64,000 nt of DNA from Aneurinibacillus tyrosinisolvens (lineage in GTDB: Bacteria > Bacillota > Bacilli > Aneurinibacillales > Aneurinibacillaceae), in the NCBI RefSeq assembly GCF_001015055.1, contig NZ_BBWZ01000018.1, forward strand, positions 19,397 through 83,396, in the 5' to 3' direction. Both the position numbers and the translations under genes were made by a program. Positions 1-9,423 of this stretch are shown piece by piece. The first letter of the stretch is position 1. Each line of letters starts with the position of its first letter. The notes beneath the pieces are model-generated. The model saw only the letters and a program-made list of their open reading frames with translations, ran no database searches and was not told the DNA's origin.

Positions 1-1321
1 GCCACCAGTAGTACAGGCCGGCCAAATATCCGAACACAACCCCACCAATCAGTACCTGGTGGAAGTGGGCAATCAAGAAATAACTGTTATGATACTGGTA
101 GTCTGCCGGAGCAACGGCCAGCATAACACCTGTCGCGCCACCGATAGCAAAACACGGAATAAACGCGAGCGTCCATAACATCGGCTGTGTTATCTGAATC
201 CGTCCACGGTACATCGTAAACATCCAGTTAAATATTTTTACCCCAGTAGGGATACCAATTGCCATCGTTGATATCGCAAAGAACGTATTAACATCGGCTC
301 CCGCACCCATCGTGAAGAAGTGGTGAACCCAGGTGAAGTAAGCAACGACACTAATGAGCATCATGGAGAATACCATGGATGCGTAACCGAAAACGGTCTT
401 TTTAGAGAACGTACTTACAACTTCGGAGAAAATACCGAAGGCCGGAAGAATAACGATATATACCTCAGGGTGACCCCACATCCAGATGAGGTTCACATAC
501 ATCATCGGGTTCCCGCCACCTGTCATGGTAAAGAAGTGAGCCCCAAAGTAACGGTCTATAAATAGTAAGGCAAGTGTTACTGTTAACACTGGGAATGCAA
601 AAATAATCAAAACACAGCTAGCCAATACTGACCATGTAAACAGCGGTGTCTTCATTAACTTCATGCCTGGTGCACGCATTTTTAAAATGGTCACGAGGAA
701 GTTAATCCCGGTAGCCAAACTACCGATACCGGAAATCTGAACACCCCAGATGTAAAAGTTCTGCCCTGGTCCCGGGCTAAAAGCGTTCTCGGACAACGGA
801 GGATAGCTGAGCCAACCCGCATCCGGAGAACCGCCGATGACAAAGGATAAGTTAAAGAGCATAGCTCCTAGGAAAAATAGCCAGAAACTTACGGAGTTCA
901 AGAACGGATACGCAACGTCCCGTGCTCCGATTTGAAGAGGAACAACAATATTAAACAGAGCAAACATAAATGGCATCGCCATGAACAAAATCATGATCGT
1001 ACCATGTGTTGTAAAAATTTCATTGTAGTGCTCTGATTCTAAGAAATGCATATTTGGGAATGCTAATTGCATACGCATTAAAAGGGCGTCTACCCCGCCA
1101 CGGAACAACATGAGCAGGGACGCTAGCAAATACATAATCCCAATTTTTTTATGGTCAACTGTTGTAATCCATTCGCGCCACAGCCATCCCCACAACTTAA
1201 AATAGGTGAGAACAAAAACAACGGCAACGCTGGCCAGCACGATGGAAACGTCTGCACCATAGATCATTGGGTCGCCCGTTACAAAGAAAGTGGACGCGAA
1301 AGATTTGATGCTATCTAACAT
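1..1321 (-). CDS. qoxB: Cytochrome aa3 quinol oxidase subunit I (partial, 3' end beyond window)
   Basis: Heme-copper oxidase subunit I, the membrane subunit that carries heme a, heme a3 and CuB, reduces O2 with electrons from quinol and pumps protons. The reading frame opens at an ATG (1319-1321) behind a strong AAGGAGG site and runs off the left edge after about 440 codons, where the family has about 650. Visible motifs are THGTIMI (low-spin heme histidine), GHPEVYI (CuB histidine and cross-linked tyrosine) and VHHFF (CuB histidine pair), with many membrane segments. It follows qoxA by 22 bases. The QoxB rather than CtaD assignment rests on the QoxA type of subunit II and the N-terminal extension before the first conserved helix. 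Confidence 0.93.
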   Translation of the reverse strand, partial: MLDSIKSFASTFFVTGDPMIYGADVSIVLASVAVVFVLTYFKLWGWLWREWITTVDHKKIGIMYLLASLLMLFRGGVDALLMRMQLAFPNMHFLESEHYNEIFTTHGTIMILFMAMPFMFALFNIVVPLQIGARDVAYPFLNSVSFWLFFLGAMLFNLSFVIGGSPDAGWLSYPPLSENAFSPGPGQNFYIWGVQISGIGSLATGINFLVTILKMRAPGMKLMKTPLFTWSVLASCVLIIFAFPVLTVTLALLFIDRYFGAHFFTMTGGGNPMMYVNLIWMWGHPEVYIVILPAFGIFSEVVSTFSKKTVFGYASMVFSMMLISVVAYFTWVHHFFTMGAGADVNTFFAISTMAIGIPTGVKIFNWMFTMYRGRIQITQPMLWTLAFIPCFAIGGATGVMLAVAPADYQYHNSYFLIAHFHQVLIGGVVFGYLAGLYYWW

Positions 1322-1343
1322 GAGGTTTTCCTCCTTCCTTTCC

Positions 1344-2321
1344 CTAGTGGTTCATGTTCATGCCGGGCATATCGTGCCCGGACATATTGGACTGATTTTC
1401 ATTCTGTTTCATCTCAGGGTTTTGACCATGCTCCATGCGCTGATTTGGCTGGCTAGGGCTGTGGTGGCTATTTTTGTTTACGATATATTCGAAAAGTCCC
1501 TTTTGATAAGATGAAAAGAAGATCTCGTTAGAAGTAGCTGGTTTGGCCAATTTTTCGTAGTCTTCTTTCGTCAACTGGGCTGCTCCTTCATGTTTTACCT
1601 GCTTCACCCAGGCATCAAACTCAGCTTGTGGTTTAGCTACTACCTTAAATCGCATGTCAGCGAACCCTTTCCCGGAGAAGTTGGCACCCGATCCGAAGTA
1701 TTCACCCGGCTTGTCCGCTTGAAGCCAAAGCTTCATGGCCATTCCACCCATGGTATACTTCTGTCCACCTAGTTGTGGAATCCAGAAGGAGTTCATTGGA
1801 GCATCCGATGTTAGTACAAAATTAACAGGAACACCTGTTGGGATTTCAAGATGGTTCACTGTTGCAATCCCTTGCTCCGGATATTGGAACAACCATTTCC
1901 AATCCAGGGATGTAACCTGAACGGTTATCGGCTTACTATGCGCTGCAACCGCCGTCGGTTTTTCCAGCGCATACGTATCTCTCGCTGTATAATAACCGAG
2001 AACAGCGATGATGAGAATCGGAATCCCCCACCAAATAGTTTCAAGCACCTTACTATCCGCCCAATCGGGGGTATACGGTGCTTTGTTTCCTGGTGTATCC
2101 CGGAACCGATAAATAATATACGCGAAAATAATCAGAACAGGAATAATGACAATGGCACACAGAATGATGGAAATCCAAATGAGGTTCATTTGTGTTTCAC
2201 CAACGGGTCCTTTTGGATCGAGAACAATATACTTACTATTCTCACATCCGGCCAATAATACTGTTGCCAAGGCTGCCATAGCAAATACAATGATTCGATT
2301 TAGCAGAGCTTGTTTCTTCAC
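1344..2321 (-). CDS. qoxA: Cytochrome aa3 quinol oxidase subunit II (lipoprotein)
   Basis: Subunit II of the aa3 menaquinol oxidase, 325 residues. It starts with GTG, preceded by AGGAG. The N-terminus is a lipoprotein signal with lipobox LAGC at about residues 23-26, followed by two membrane helices (about 45-67 and 92-110) and an external cupredoxin domain (about 125-235). The cluster of CuA-binding Cys and His residues seen in cytochrome c oxidases is absent, as expected for a quinol oxidase. The C-terminus beyond about residue 285 is a polar tail that ends in a Met/His-rich stretch ([11 protein letters not shown]) resembling copper-binding motifs. It is the first gene of the qox operon; qoxB follows. 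Confidence 0.95.
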   Translation of the reverse strand: MKKQALLNRIIVFAMAALATVLLAGCENSKYIVLDPKGPVGETQMNLIWISIILCAIVIIPVLIIFAYIIYRFRDTPGNKAPYTPDWADSKVLETIWWGIPILIIAVLGYYTARDTYALEKPTAVAAHSKPITVQVTSLDWKWLFQYPEQGIATVNHLEIPTGVPVNFVLTSDAPMNSFWIPQLGGQKYTMGGMAMKLWLQADKPGEYFGSGANFSGKGFADMRFKVVAKPQAEFDAWVKQVKHEGAAQLTKEDYEKLAKPATSNEIFFSSYQKGLFEYIVNKNSHHSPSQPNQRMEHGQNPEMKQNENQSNMSGHDMPGMNMNH

Positions 2322-2734
2322 CTTGTTTCATCTCCTCTCCTACCCAATCCACCTAAAATTTAATGATAATGGCCTGTTTGATTTGTGGACAAATGAAAAA
2401 CAGGATAAAATTGTTCTTGTAACGTTACTATAATATCAAAAATATCTAAGATGATCATAGTGCAATTACTGGTTACGACAAATTTCACTGTTTCGTCACA
2501 ATTTGATTCATAAAACTTTCACTTTTTGTCCACAAAATTGCTATCTTTTTCAATTAATAGGCTATCATTATCTACAACCACGTTACTATCGACATAAAAC
2601 TACACATAACGTATATTTTTGCACTTTACCGGCGAATCTGCAACAAAAAAAATGAAGGCCCCCTAAGAGCTGATCATAATCTCCCGGGAAACCCCTTTAC
2701 CTCTCTTGGCATGTATTTAGTTGTTTTCCTTCCC
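2322..2734. other. Intergenic region between qoxA and tdh
   Basis: This 413-base AT-rich gap must hold the qox promoter, since qoxA is transcribed leftwards from 2321. I find no convincing -35/-10 pair. The 3' end of the kbl-tdh unit terminates inside it (see the terminator at 2644-2698). No coding potential was recognised. Confidence 0.6.
2644..2698 (-). terminator. Probable terminator of kbl-tdh
   Basis: Read on the minus strand, an interrupted hairpin (AAGG/CCTT outer pair, CCC/GGG and GAG/CTC inner pairs) is followed by CATTTTTTTT. It lies about 40 bases past the tdh stop codon. The stem has bulges, so confidence is moderate. Confidence 0.45.
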
Positions 2735-3697
2735 CTACTTTGCACCTGTAAGGCTTAAATTCTGGCCGAGCTTTACAAGCATCTCCTGCGTCATTTTTTC
2801 CAGGTTGTATTCTGCTTTAAAGCCCCATTCCTCTATGGCCGCTGTCGCATCAATCGAATTTGGCCAGCTTTCCGCAATCGCCTGGCGTGCAGGATCCACG
2901 TTGTAATGCATCTTGAAATTCGGAATGTGTTTCCGGATTTCAGAAGCGAGCTGCTCCGGCTCAAGACTCATCGCTGTTACATTGAAGGCATTACGGTGCT
3001 TCAGCTTCGATGCATCGGCTTCCATCAATGCAATAATCGCATTCAGCGCATCCGGCATATACATCATATCCATGTACGTACCCTTCGCTATATAGGATGT
3101 ATATTCCCCCTGCTTAATCGCTTCATAATAAATCTCTACCGCGTAATCTGTCGTTCCGCCTCCTGGAGGCGTAATACAGGAGATAAGCCCTGGGAAGCGA
3201 AGCCCTCTCGTATCGACACCGAACTTATGGTAGTAATAATCACAAAGCAGTTCACCGGATACTTTATTTACCCCGTACATTGTTGTCGGTCTCTGGATCG
3301 TTTCCTGGGGCGTGCGGTCTTTCGGTGTGGCCGGGCCAAACGCACCAATCGAGCTTGGTGTAAAAAACTGGCACCGGAGCTCTCTTGCTACTTCAAGTGC
3401 GTTAATGAGCCCGCCCATGTTCAGATTCCATGCCAGAAGCGGCCGGGCTTCCGCTGTTGCTGATAGTAACGCTGCCAGGTGAACCACCGTATCCACCTGA
3501 TGTCTTTTCGCGATTTCAAACATCGCTTTCTCATCAGTCACGTCGAGAATTTCAAACGGACCAGAATGGACAACATCGCTTTCGCTCTTGCGGATGTCTG
3601 TCGCGATAACGTTATCGGCGCCGTAGCTGTCCCTCATCTTCATAACGAGTTCCGAACCAATTTGCCCTAACGACCCGGTAACCAGAATTTTTTTCAT
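2735..3697 (-). CDS. L-threonine 3-dehydrogenase, short-chain epimerase type
   Basis: Extended short-chain dehydrogenase of 320 residues that oxidises L-threonine to 2-amino-3-ketobutyrate with NAD+. The Rossmann motif GSLGQIG is at residues 8-14, and the catalytic YxxxK is Tyr141-Lys145 in YGVNKVSGE. It is unlike the zinc-dependent Tdh of E. coli; this SDR type is often annotated as an NAD-dependent epimerase. The start is supported by GGGAGG ten bases upstream. It lies 12 bases downstream of kbl, whose enzyme consumes its product, so the pair converts threonine to glycine and acetyl-CoA. Confidence 0.92.
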   Translation of the reverse strand: MKKILVTGSLGQIGSELVMKMRDSYGADNVIATDIRKSESDVVHSGPFEILDVTDEKAMFEIAKRHQVDTVVHLAALLSATAEARPLLAWNLNMGGLINALEVARELRCQFFTPSSIGAFGPATPKDRTPQETIQRPTTMYGVNKVSGELLCDYYYHKFGVDTRGLRFPGLISCITPPGGGTTDYAVEIYYEAIKQGEYTSYIAKGTYMDMMYMPDALNAIIALMEADASKLKHRNAFNVTAMSLEPEQLASEIRKHIPNFKMHYNVDPARQAIAESWPNSIDATAAIEEWGFKAEYNLEKMTQEMLVKLGQNLSLTGAK

Positions 3698-3709
3698 CGC
3701 TGTGCCTCC

Positions 3710-4903
3710 CTAGTAGCTAATTCCCATCTCTTTCCCCACTTTTTCATAAATGGATAATGCCCGGTTCAGCATTTCTTTCGTATGTGCTGCTGACGGCATA
3801 TTTCGAACCCGGCCTGTTCCCTGCGCTACTGTCGGGAATACGATCGCTTTTGCGTACACGCCTTCCTGATATAATCGTTTGCTGAACTCCTGGGTTTTTA
3901 CTTCCTCACCTATAATGCAAGGGGTAATGGGAGTTCCGCTGTTGCCGATATTAAAGCCGAGTTCTTTCAGGCCTTTCTTCAAGTAGTTTCCGTTATCCCA
4001 CAGTCTATCGTGGAGTTCAGTGCTTTCCATAAGAATGTCAATTGCCTTGATACACGCGGCAACATCACCCGGCGTTAACGAAGTGGAGAATAAGAAGGGC
4101 CTGCTTCTCACTTTCAGCCAATCAATTAAATCCTGTCTTCCCGCGACATAACCGCCGACAACCCCAATGGCTTTGGACAGCGTTCCGATTTGAAAGTCGA
4201 CTTTATCGGACAGCCCGAAGTGTTTCACGGTTCCGGCTCCCTTGCCTAATACACCCGAACCATGTGCGTCATCTACATAGGTAATAAGGTCGAATTCTTC
4301 TGCGATTTTTACGATTTCAGGAAGCTTTGCAACATCCCCATCCATCGAGAAGACTCCATCTGTAATGACCATTATTTTTTTATACAGGCCGGATTCCTTT
4401 GCTTCCTTAGCCTTTGCTCTTAAATCAGCCATATCGGAATGGTTATATCTGATGATTTTGGCTCCGGATAGTCTGCATCCATCAATGATCGAAGCATGGT
4501 TTAGCTCATCCGACAGAATAGCATCCTCTTTATTCATAACAGCAGAAATAGCAGCCATATTGCAGTTAAAGCCGGATTGGTAGGCAATCGCGGCTTCCGT
4601 ATGTTTAAAGGCCGCCAGCTTTTCCTCAAGCTTCACGTGCAGTTCTAACGTTCCGTTAATCGTTCTTACAGCCCCGGCCCCTACCCCGTATTTCTGAATC
4701 GCTTGAGCGGCAGCCTCTTTCAGCCTTTCGTCCGTCGCCAACCCCAAATAGTTGTTGGATGACAGGTTAACGAGCTCTTTTCCTGCGATTTTAATCATCG
4801 GACCGTTCGGACTTTCCAGCGGATCAATGACATTGTATAAACCCTTGCTTTTTAAATCCTGCAAATTTTCGCTTAAAAAACGCTCAAGCACCTTACTTGC
4901 CAT
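3710..4903 (-). CDS. kbl: Glycine C-acetyltransferase (2-amino-3-ketobutyrate CoA ligase)
   Basis: PLP-dependent alpha-oxoamine synthase, 397 residues, which cleaves 2-amino-3-ketobutyrate with CoA to glycine and acetyl-CoA. The PLP lysine is Lys244 in TLSKA, and DDAHGSG (211-217) holds the cofactor-binding aspartate and histidine. The frame is open for a further 39 codons upstream, but the start at MASKV is chosen because GGGAGG lies eight bases before it and the length then matches the family (about 396). It is the first gene of a two-gene operon with the SDR-type threonine dehydrogenase. Confidence 0.95.
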   Translation of the reverse strand: MASKVLERFLSENLQDLKSKGLYNVIDPLESPNGPMIKIAGKELVNLSSNNYLGLATDERLKEAAAQAIQKYGVGAGAVRTINGTLELHVKLEEKLAAFKHTEAAIAYQSGFNCNMAAISAVMNKEDAILSDELNHASIIDGCRLSGAKIIRYNHSDMADLRAKAKEAKESGLYKKIMVITDGVFSMDGDVAKLPEIVKIAEEFDLITYVDDAHGSGVLGKGAGTVKHFGLSDKVDFQIGTLSKAIGVVGGYVAGRQDLIDWLKVRSRPFLFSTSLTPGDVAACIKAIDILMESTELHDRLWDNGNYLKKGLKELGFNIGNSGTPITPCIIGEEVKTQEFSKRLYQEGVYAKAIVFPTVAQGTGRVRNMPSAAHTKEMLNRALSIYEKVGKEMGISY

Positions 4904-5069
4904 ATCGATTCCTCCCTGTATGTATTGTTTAACGTCCGTTTTAGTTAATAGGAAAATAATAACCACGTATATCCTGCCAGAATTGTAATTCTCATATAAA
5001 CACGTGTCCATTCCACACAAACAAAGAAAAACGGAATAAATCCTTTAAAATCAAGATTATTTGTTACTT

Positions 5070-5098
5070 ATAATAGCACATTTTTTGCAAAATGTACA
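5070..5098 (-). promoter_or_regulatory. Possible promoter of kbl-tdh
   Basis: On the minus strand, TGTACA (5093-5098) and TATTAT (5070-5075) are separated by 17 bases, about 170 bases upstream of kbl. Both hexamers differ from the sigma-A consensus, so this is tentative. Confidence 0.3.
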
Positions 5099-5172
5099 TA
5101 CCGTGAGGACATGAAAACCAAACCTTCTTCTCCTTTTTCTGATCCTATCTCTACTCTCCATTCTGCCCAAAT

Positions 5173-5201
5173 TGGAATCGATAAGCCGTTGTATTATAAT
5201 G
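5173..5201 (+). promoter_or_regulatory. Sigma-A promoter of the ywbE-like gene
   Basis: TTGGAA (5173-5178) and a perfect TATAAT (5196-5201) are separated by 17 bases, 31 bases before the ATG at 5232. The match is good and supports the short start for the gene. Confidence 0.7.
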
Positions 5202-5231
5202 GTAGCTATCACACGAAAAAGGGGATTATCC

Positions 5232-5429
5232 ATGAACGGACAGCATCGCGCCAACATTTCTCCGGGCCTTCAGGTGGATATCGTACTGAAGAAAGACCAG
5301 AGAACCGGGGCAACAACCCGGGGAGTTGTAAAAGACATTCTAACGAATTCAAGCTTTCACCCCCACGGCATTAAAGTGCGGCTGCAAGATGGCCAGGTAG
5401 GCAGGGTAAAGGAAATTATAAAACAATAG
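5232..5429 (+). CDS. YwbE family protein (DUF2196)
   Basis: Small basic protein of 65 residues of the YwbE family, whose function is not established. The sequence has the family pattern: about ten variable residues, then V-D-I-V-L-K-K-D-Q-R-T-G, a GVVKDILT segment, and a C-terminal GQVGRVKEI, suggesting a small beta-barrel fold. The start is set by AAAGGGG nine bases upstream and by the promoter at 5173-5201. It is monocistronic and is followed by a strong hairpin terminator. It is divergent from kbl. Confidence 0.8.
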   Translation: MNGQHRANISPGLQVDIVLKKDQRTGATTRGVVKDILTNSSFHPHGIKVRLQDGQVGRVKEIIKQ

Positions 5430-5465
5430 CTGTCTTGCAAAAAACGGCGTAGGGGCTTTGGACAT

Positions 5466-5506
5466 AGAACAGCCCGAGTTGCGGATCCAGCAACCCGGGC
5501 TGTTCT
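5466..5506. terminator. Bidirectional hairpin terminator between ywbE-like gene and the reductase
   Basis: Two 17-base arms (5466-5482 and 5490-5506, one mismatch) flank a seven-base loop GGATCCA. The two genes converge on this hairpin. Runs of T are short on both sides, so the strength is uncertain. Confidence 0.6.
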
Positions 5507-5519
5507 CAGTTCTTTGGTG

Positions 5520-6460
5520 TTATACCGCTTTTAAATGCTCAATCGTCTTTTTAATTCCCTCTTCATAAGGAGTTTTCGGCAGGGGGCCAATCAAAGCCTC
5601 GTATTTCTCGCCGCTTAACACAACAGGCTCCTCTGTTAAGTACATCATTTCTACAACTTCCCGCATCATTGGGTTAAAGAGCCCTGCCAAAGCCATCATA
5701 GTTCTGCCAACCGTTCCTACCCGCTTCTGATACCCTGTTATCTTTCTTACAATCGATATAATCTCTTCCCCGGTAATAACTCCCGCTCCGGGTATATTCC
5801 AGCACTGCCCGTAGCTTCCTCTCGGAGCGCCAGCTCTACAATTGCCCTTGCACCATCCGGCGTAAAAATATATTCTCTCGGGATTGACTGCTTTCCAATG
5901 AACATCGCTGATTTGTTTTGTACAACCGCCTGAAAGGTGTGGTGAAGCAGCGTATTTTCAGCGTTCGGGCCGTAAAAATCCGGAAAGTGTGCGATGAATG
6001 TAGGTGTTCCCTGCCCGTGGGCGCTTTTCACCGTCTCCTCAAGCTGCATGCGGATTTTTCCTTTTTTTGTATGCGGCTGCTTTTTCATATCTTCGCTAAC
6101 CTTCTGACCTTTGCTTCTTCCGTATGCGTATATGTTATCAACGAGCGCCACCTTAGCGCCTGTTTCCCGGGCTACCTTTAGTATAAGGTCCATTAAAATA
6201 GGATGCCTTTCCTCCCAATCCGGGTATGGGATGCCAACGGAATGGAAAATGACATCCGCACCTGCACAGGCTTTTCGTAAATCGTCTGCTTGATAAACAT
6301 CTCCCGAATATACGCTGACAAGTTCTACCCCGCTGAACAACCTATTTAATTTGTCCTTTGTGCGGGCGAAAGCAACCGTCTCAATCCCCCTTGAAACCAG
6401 TTCATTTACAATGGCACAACCCATGCCGCCTGACGCTCCGAGAACAACTGCTTTTTTCAT
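5520..6460 (-). pseudogene. NAD-dependent epimerase/dehydratase, frameshifted
   Basis: Atypical short-chain dehydrogenase with an N-terminal Rossmann motif GASGGMG. The frame is intact from the ATG at 6460 (AAAGGAGG six bases upstream) to about 5816. There one base is missing in REG/S: restoring a G gives a continuous protein with SYGQCWNIPGAGVITGEEII and a C-terminus at a TAA at 5520-5522, about 313 residues in all. Without it the protein ends early at 5747. The substrate is unknown. The gene lies directly downstream of a tetR gene, and both are preceded by the same 19-base sequence, so it is probably the repressor's target. Loss of one base may be a sequencing error. Confidence 0.75.
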
Positions 6461-6475
6461 AACCATCCTCCTTTT

Positions 6476-6494
6476 ATTAACCACTGTTCAATTA
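6476..6494. promoter_or_regulatory. Putative TetR operator, copy 1 (upstream of the reductase)
   Basis: The 19-base sequence ATTAACCACTGTTCAATTA, an imperfect inverted repeat, occurs here just before the ribosome binding site of the reductase gene. It recurs identically at 7101-7119 upstream of the tetR gene. Confidence 0.6.
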
Positions 6495-6508
6495 ATGGAC
6501 AAAAAAAT

Positions 6509-7081
6509 TCACTGTACACTTTTTAAAATAAATTGCACGTGTGCTTTGGCTAATGATTCTACATCCTTAAATGTCTGGCCTGATTTACAATAATGCGACA
6601 CAAAACCATGTAAGGATAAAAACATAGACCAGATTACCGCAGGCGTAGTTTTTCTGTCAGTTAATATAAAAATAGCCTGCGCAAATTTCTCATAGCTTTC
6701 GTTTGGCCCCTCTGCGAGGTAGCTTTTTACTTCGCTATCTTTCACCAAAAACATAATTTCATAATGGCTTTGATTTACCAATCCAAACTCAATAAAACCG
6801 AGCAGAACATTTTCTAACTTTGTCTGTTGAGCCATTGCCTCTTCTGCCATGGTTCCTTCGAGCTTTTGATCCAACAGGGAGAAATCCCGGCGAACGAGTG
6901 TATAGAATAGCTCCGCCTTATTTTTAAAGTGGTAGTAAATGGCGCCATGGCTGTATCCCAGCACGTTAGCGAGCTGTCTCATCGATACATGCTGGTAGCC
7001 TTTCTGCACGAATAAATCTCTCGCTGCATCCAGTATGATTTCTTTGGTTAACTCCTGCTCTACTGCTTTTCTGGCTGCCAA
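6509..7081 (-). CDS. TetR/AcrR family transcriptional regulator
   Basis: The N-terminal helix-turn-helix is typical of TetR (LDAARDLFVQKGYQ, then MRQLANVLGYSHGAIYYHF), followed by a helical ligand-binding domain. The frame is open upstream, but that part overlaps the likely operator and is hydrophobic and not TetR-like. I place the start at a TTG (7079-7081) with AGAGGTG seven bases before it, giving 190 residues, the usual family size. A GTG nine bases earlier is an alternative. It is followed by the frameshifted reductase. A shared 19-base sequence before both genes suggests autorepression and control of the reductase. The ligand is unknown. Confidence 0.85.
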   Translation of the reverse strand: MAARKAVEQELTKEIILDAARDLFVQKGYQHVSMRQLANVLGYSHGAIYYHFKNKAELFYTLVRRDFSLLDQKLEGTMAEEAMAQQTKLENVLLGFIEFGLVNQSHYEIMFLVKDSEVKSYLAEGPNESYEKFAQAIFILTDRKTTPAVIWSMFLSLHGFVSHYCKSGQTFKDVESLAKAHVQFILKSVQ

Positions 7082-7100
7082 GTCTAACACCTCTTCATCA

Positions 7101-7119
7101 ATTAACCACTGTTCAATTA
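7101..7119. promoter_or_regulatory. Putative TetR operator, copy 2 (upstream of tetR)
   Basis: Exact second copy of ATTAACCACTGTTCAATTA, about 20 bases before the proposed tetR start. See the copy at 6476-6494. Confidence 0.6.
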
Positions 7120-7216
7120 CTAATAAGATGATAATACCAGTTATCCCCAATGCAGTCAATATGTAATCCATACAGCTTTGCAAATCTACCTGTTGAAATT
7201 GAATTGTGGTTTTTCG

Positions 7217-7330
7217 TCAGTATAGAAACGGGATAAGCCGCCATATTCGTTTGCGATATTCTTCATAGTCCCCTTGAAATTGTGAGGCAAGCGCTGTTTC
7301 TTCAACACGAATGCGATATCCATATGCTGT
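7217..7330 (-). pseudogene. Remnant of an isoprenylcysteine carboxyl methyltransferase-like gene
   Basis: The minus strand encodes an in-frame 37-residue tail, GYRIRVEETALASQF then YEEYRKRIWRLIPFLY and stop, which matches the conserved C-terminal end of bacterial isoprenylcysteine carboxyl methyltransferase family membrane proteins (R-I-R-x-E-E ... Y-R-x-R ... R-L-I-P). Immediately upstream the frame has stop codons and no membrane segments. This is the last 40 codons of a gene whose front is lost, in the 359-base gap between tetR and the glycosyltransferase genes. Confidence 0.6.
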
Positions 7331-7440
7331 TTATCAGTGCAGCATTTGCAATGCATTTTTGCCATTATCCGCTTTCGTACAGTCAGCCGCCTCTAAATTG
7401 ACATAGTATAACGGAGATACTTACACGTAGAGGTGAAGAC

Positions 7441-8281
7441 ATGCCACCCACAGCGAAGAGGCAAGTGGCCAGCAAGATAAAAATCGACGTCCTAATCCCT
7501 GTTATTGAGAAAGATCTGAAGGTTCTCCCTTTCGTAATCGATGGCGTACGGAAAAACGTAAAGCATCCGATTGGCAATATCCTGATCGTTGCCCCTCCAA
7601 GTGAGAAAATCAAAAAAAGTATGCAGCCAAAAACAATGCAAATTTGTGAATGAAAATACTGTCCTGCCAATTACCAAGAAGAACATCAAGTACCGTACAA
7701 ACAGATGGGATCGATCAGGCTGGCTATTTCAGCAGTTGTTAAAACTAAGTGGCGATTCATTATCCTCGCAAAACTTCTACCTGGTCATTGATGCCGATAC
7801 ACTGCTAATCCGCCCTCATATATTCAGGCAGAACGGAAAGACAGTATTCTACTGCAGAAACTGGAGCCGTGCTGAATATTTTAGAACGTACAGAAGGCTG
7901 ATGGGAAGAAAAACGGTCTCCCCAACGTATTTCGTTGCCCATTACATGCTCTTTGAGAAATCAAAAGTGAAGGAACTGAAAAGAAAGATTGAATCAAGGC
8001 ATAATACAAGCTGGTATTCTGCGATTCTGGGCAGCATCGACAAATCAAAACAGGTGACCTTCTCCGAATTTGAAACGTATGGAAACTACATTTACTCGAA
8101 TTACCCCGGACAGTTTATTTTAAAGAAAGCTTTAAACCGAAGTTTAAACAGAAGCACAACGCAATTAGCCAGGTTAAACACAGAAGGATTGTCAAAAAAG
8201 TACCGATCCCTATCCTTACACGCACGAAAATGGTATTTCAAAAAGAAAACGGCGGTAAAGAAAAAGGTTCTAAAGGCATGA
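7441..8281 (+). pseudogene. DUF6492-type putative glycosyltransferase, frameshifted
   Basis: The N-terminal part (from the ATG at 7441, AGAGGTG upstream) reads KIDVLIPVIEKDL ... IGNILIVAPPSEK, a GT-A-like beginning. A run of seven A at 7612-7618 then shifts the frame; with six A the protein continues as KFVNENTVLPITK ... DRSGWLFQQLLKLSGD ... YLVIDADTLL, for 279 residues. The DAD motif is the usual metal/nucleotide-sugar site. The family is known only by sequence and is thought to be glycosyltransferases. It overlaps the next gene by ATGA, so translation is coupled. Acceptor and sugar are unknown. The indel is probably a homopolymer error. Confidence 0.7.
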
Positions 8282-9400
8282 CAAAGTATCAAGTGGTATG
8301 GAAAGGCCCTACACACAGGGCGGGTGGCCTTGGTACAGCGAGCAGGGAATATGTTCGTGCGCTGCGCCAGCAAGGTGTTGATGTCAAAGTCACTACCGAA
8401 GTGAAAAAGCCTGATGCAGGAAACAAACGCAGGGTTTTAATCTATCATCATCCGCCGAATAGGATTGATATGAACCAGGAAAGAAAAAGGTTTCACCGCA
8501 TCATTCTCAATACCGTCTGGGAAACGACAAAGGTACCGAGGAATTGGTTTCCAAACATCAATAAATTTGATGCCGTGTGCGTCCCCTCTGTTCAAAATAA
8601 AAAAGCGATGATAAACAGCGGTGTTAAGGTCCCGATATTTATTGTCCCGCATGGGGTTCATACGCGCCAGTTTACCCCGGCAAATAAAAAAATTGCCTTT
8701 AAAAAAATACAAAAAATAAGTTTGTCTTTCTATCTGTATTTGGCTTCCAGCACCGCAAAAACCCCGAAACCTTGTTAAGGGCCTATTGGGAAGCATTCTC
8801 CCGCACGGATAAAGTCGTATTGGTCATAAAAACAAATGGATACCGCCGTCACGAAAATAAGCAGTGGGTTCATAACCAAATCATGCGTTATAAGAAAAGG
8901 CTCGGGTTTGGGGCTAATACCGCCCCGATTATTCTGATGACAGGTTTTACAAGCCAGAAACAGCTTAAAGGTCTGTATACGCTCAGCCACGCCTTTGTTT
9001 TGCCTACGAGGGGGAAGGGGTAGGCTTACCGTTTCTCGAAGCATTGGCAAGCGGTATTCCCGTTATCGCTACCAGGTGGGGAGGACACATGGACTTCCTA
9101 AATAATGAGAACTCATTCCTAGTAGACTACCAGCTAAAAAACCCGGTGGTGAGCATGAACAGCCAGCACTCTATAGCACGAAAATTCCGCTATTTGTTTG
9201 CCCAAAAAGGCCAGCTCTGGGCGGAACCAAATCGTAGCAGTTTAAAAAAACAAATGAGATTTGCCTATAAAAACCGTGCTCTTTGCAGAAGGAAAGGGCA
9301 GCAAGGCAGAAAGGATATGCTGAAGCTGTCCTGGAATCATGCCGGTAGCTCACTGAAGCGAGCAGTAGAAAAGGTAATTCGGATAAAAAACCAGCGTTGA
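8278..9400 (+). pseudogene. GT4-family glycosyltransferase, two frameshifts
   Basis: GT-B glycosyltransferase of about 374 residues when repaired. It starts MTKYQVVWKGP with GGLGTASREYVRAL (acceptor domain), then VPHGVHTRQF and FGFQHRKNPETLLRAYW, then the donor-site motif EGVGLPFLEALASG (E-x7-E) and GIPVIATRWGGHMDFL. One A is missing in the run near 8706, and one G is missing in the GGGGG run near 9012. Each restores the frame exactly. The start overlaps the stop of the DUF6492 gene. The following gene makes GDP-mannose, so a mannosyltransferase role in a surface glycan is plausible but not shown. Confidence 0.75.
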
Positions 9401-9423
9401 TTCTAACTTCAGGAGGAATTGCC

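Noticed and set aside
1290..2433. Plus-strand open frames opposite qoxA
   Set aside because: They are antisense to a well-conserved gene and show no ribosome sites or family features.
2680..2696. CTCCCGGGAAA resembling a Noc-binding site
   Set aside because: Only the central TCCCGGGA matches the ATTTCCCGGGAAAT consensus; the flanks differ, and the bases take part in the presumed terminator.
5057..5374. Other frames overlapping the ywbE-like gene
   Set aside because: The family match, promoter and ribosome site all support only the frame 5232-5429.
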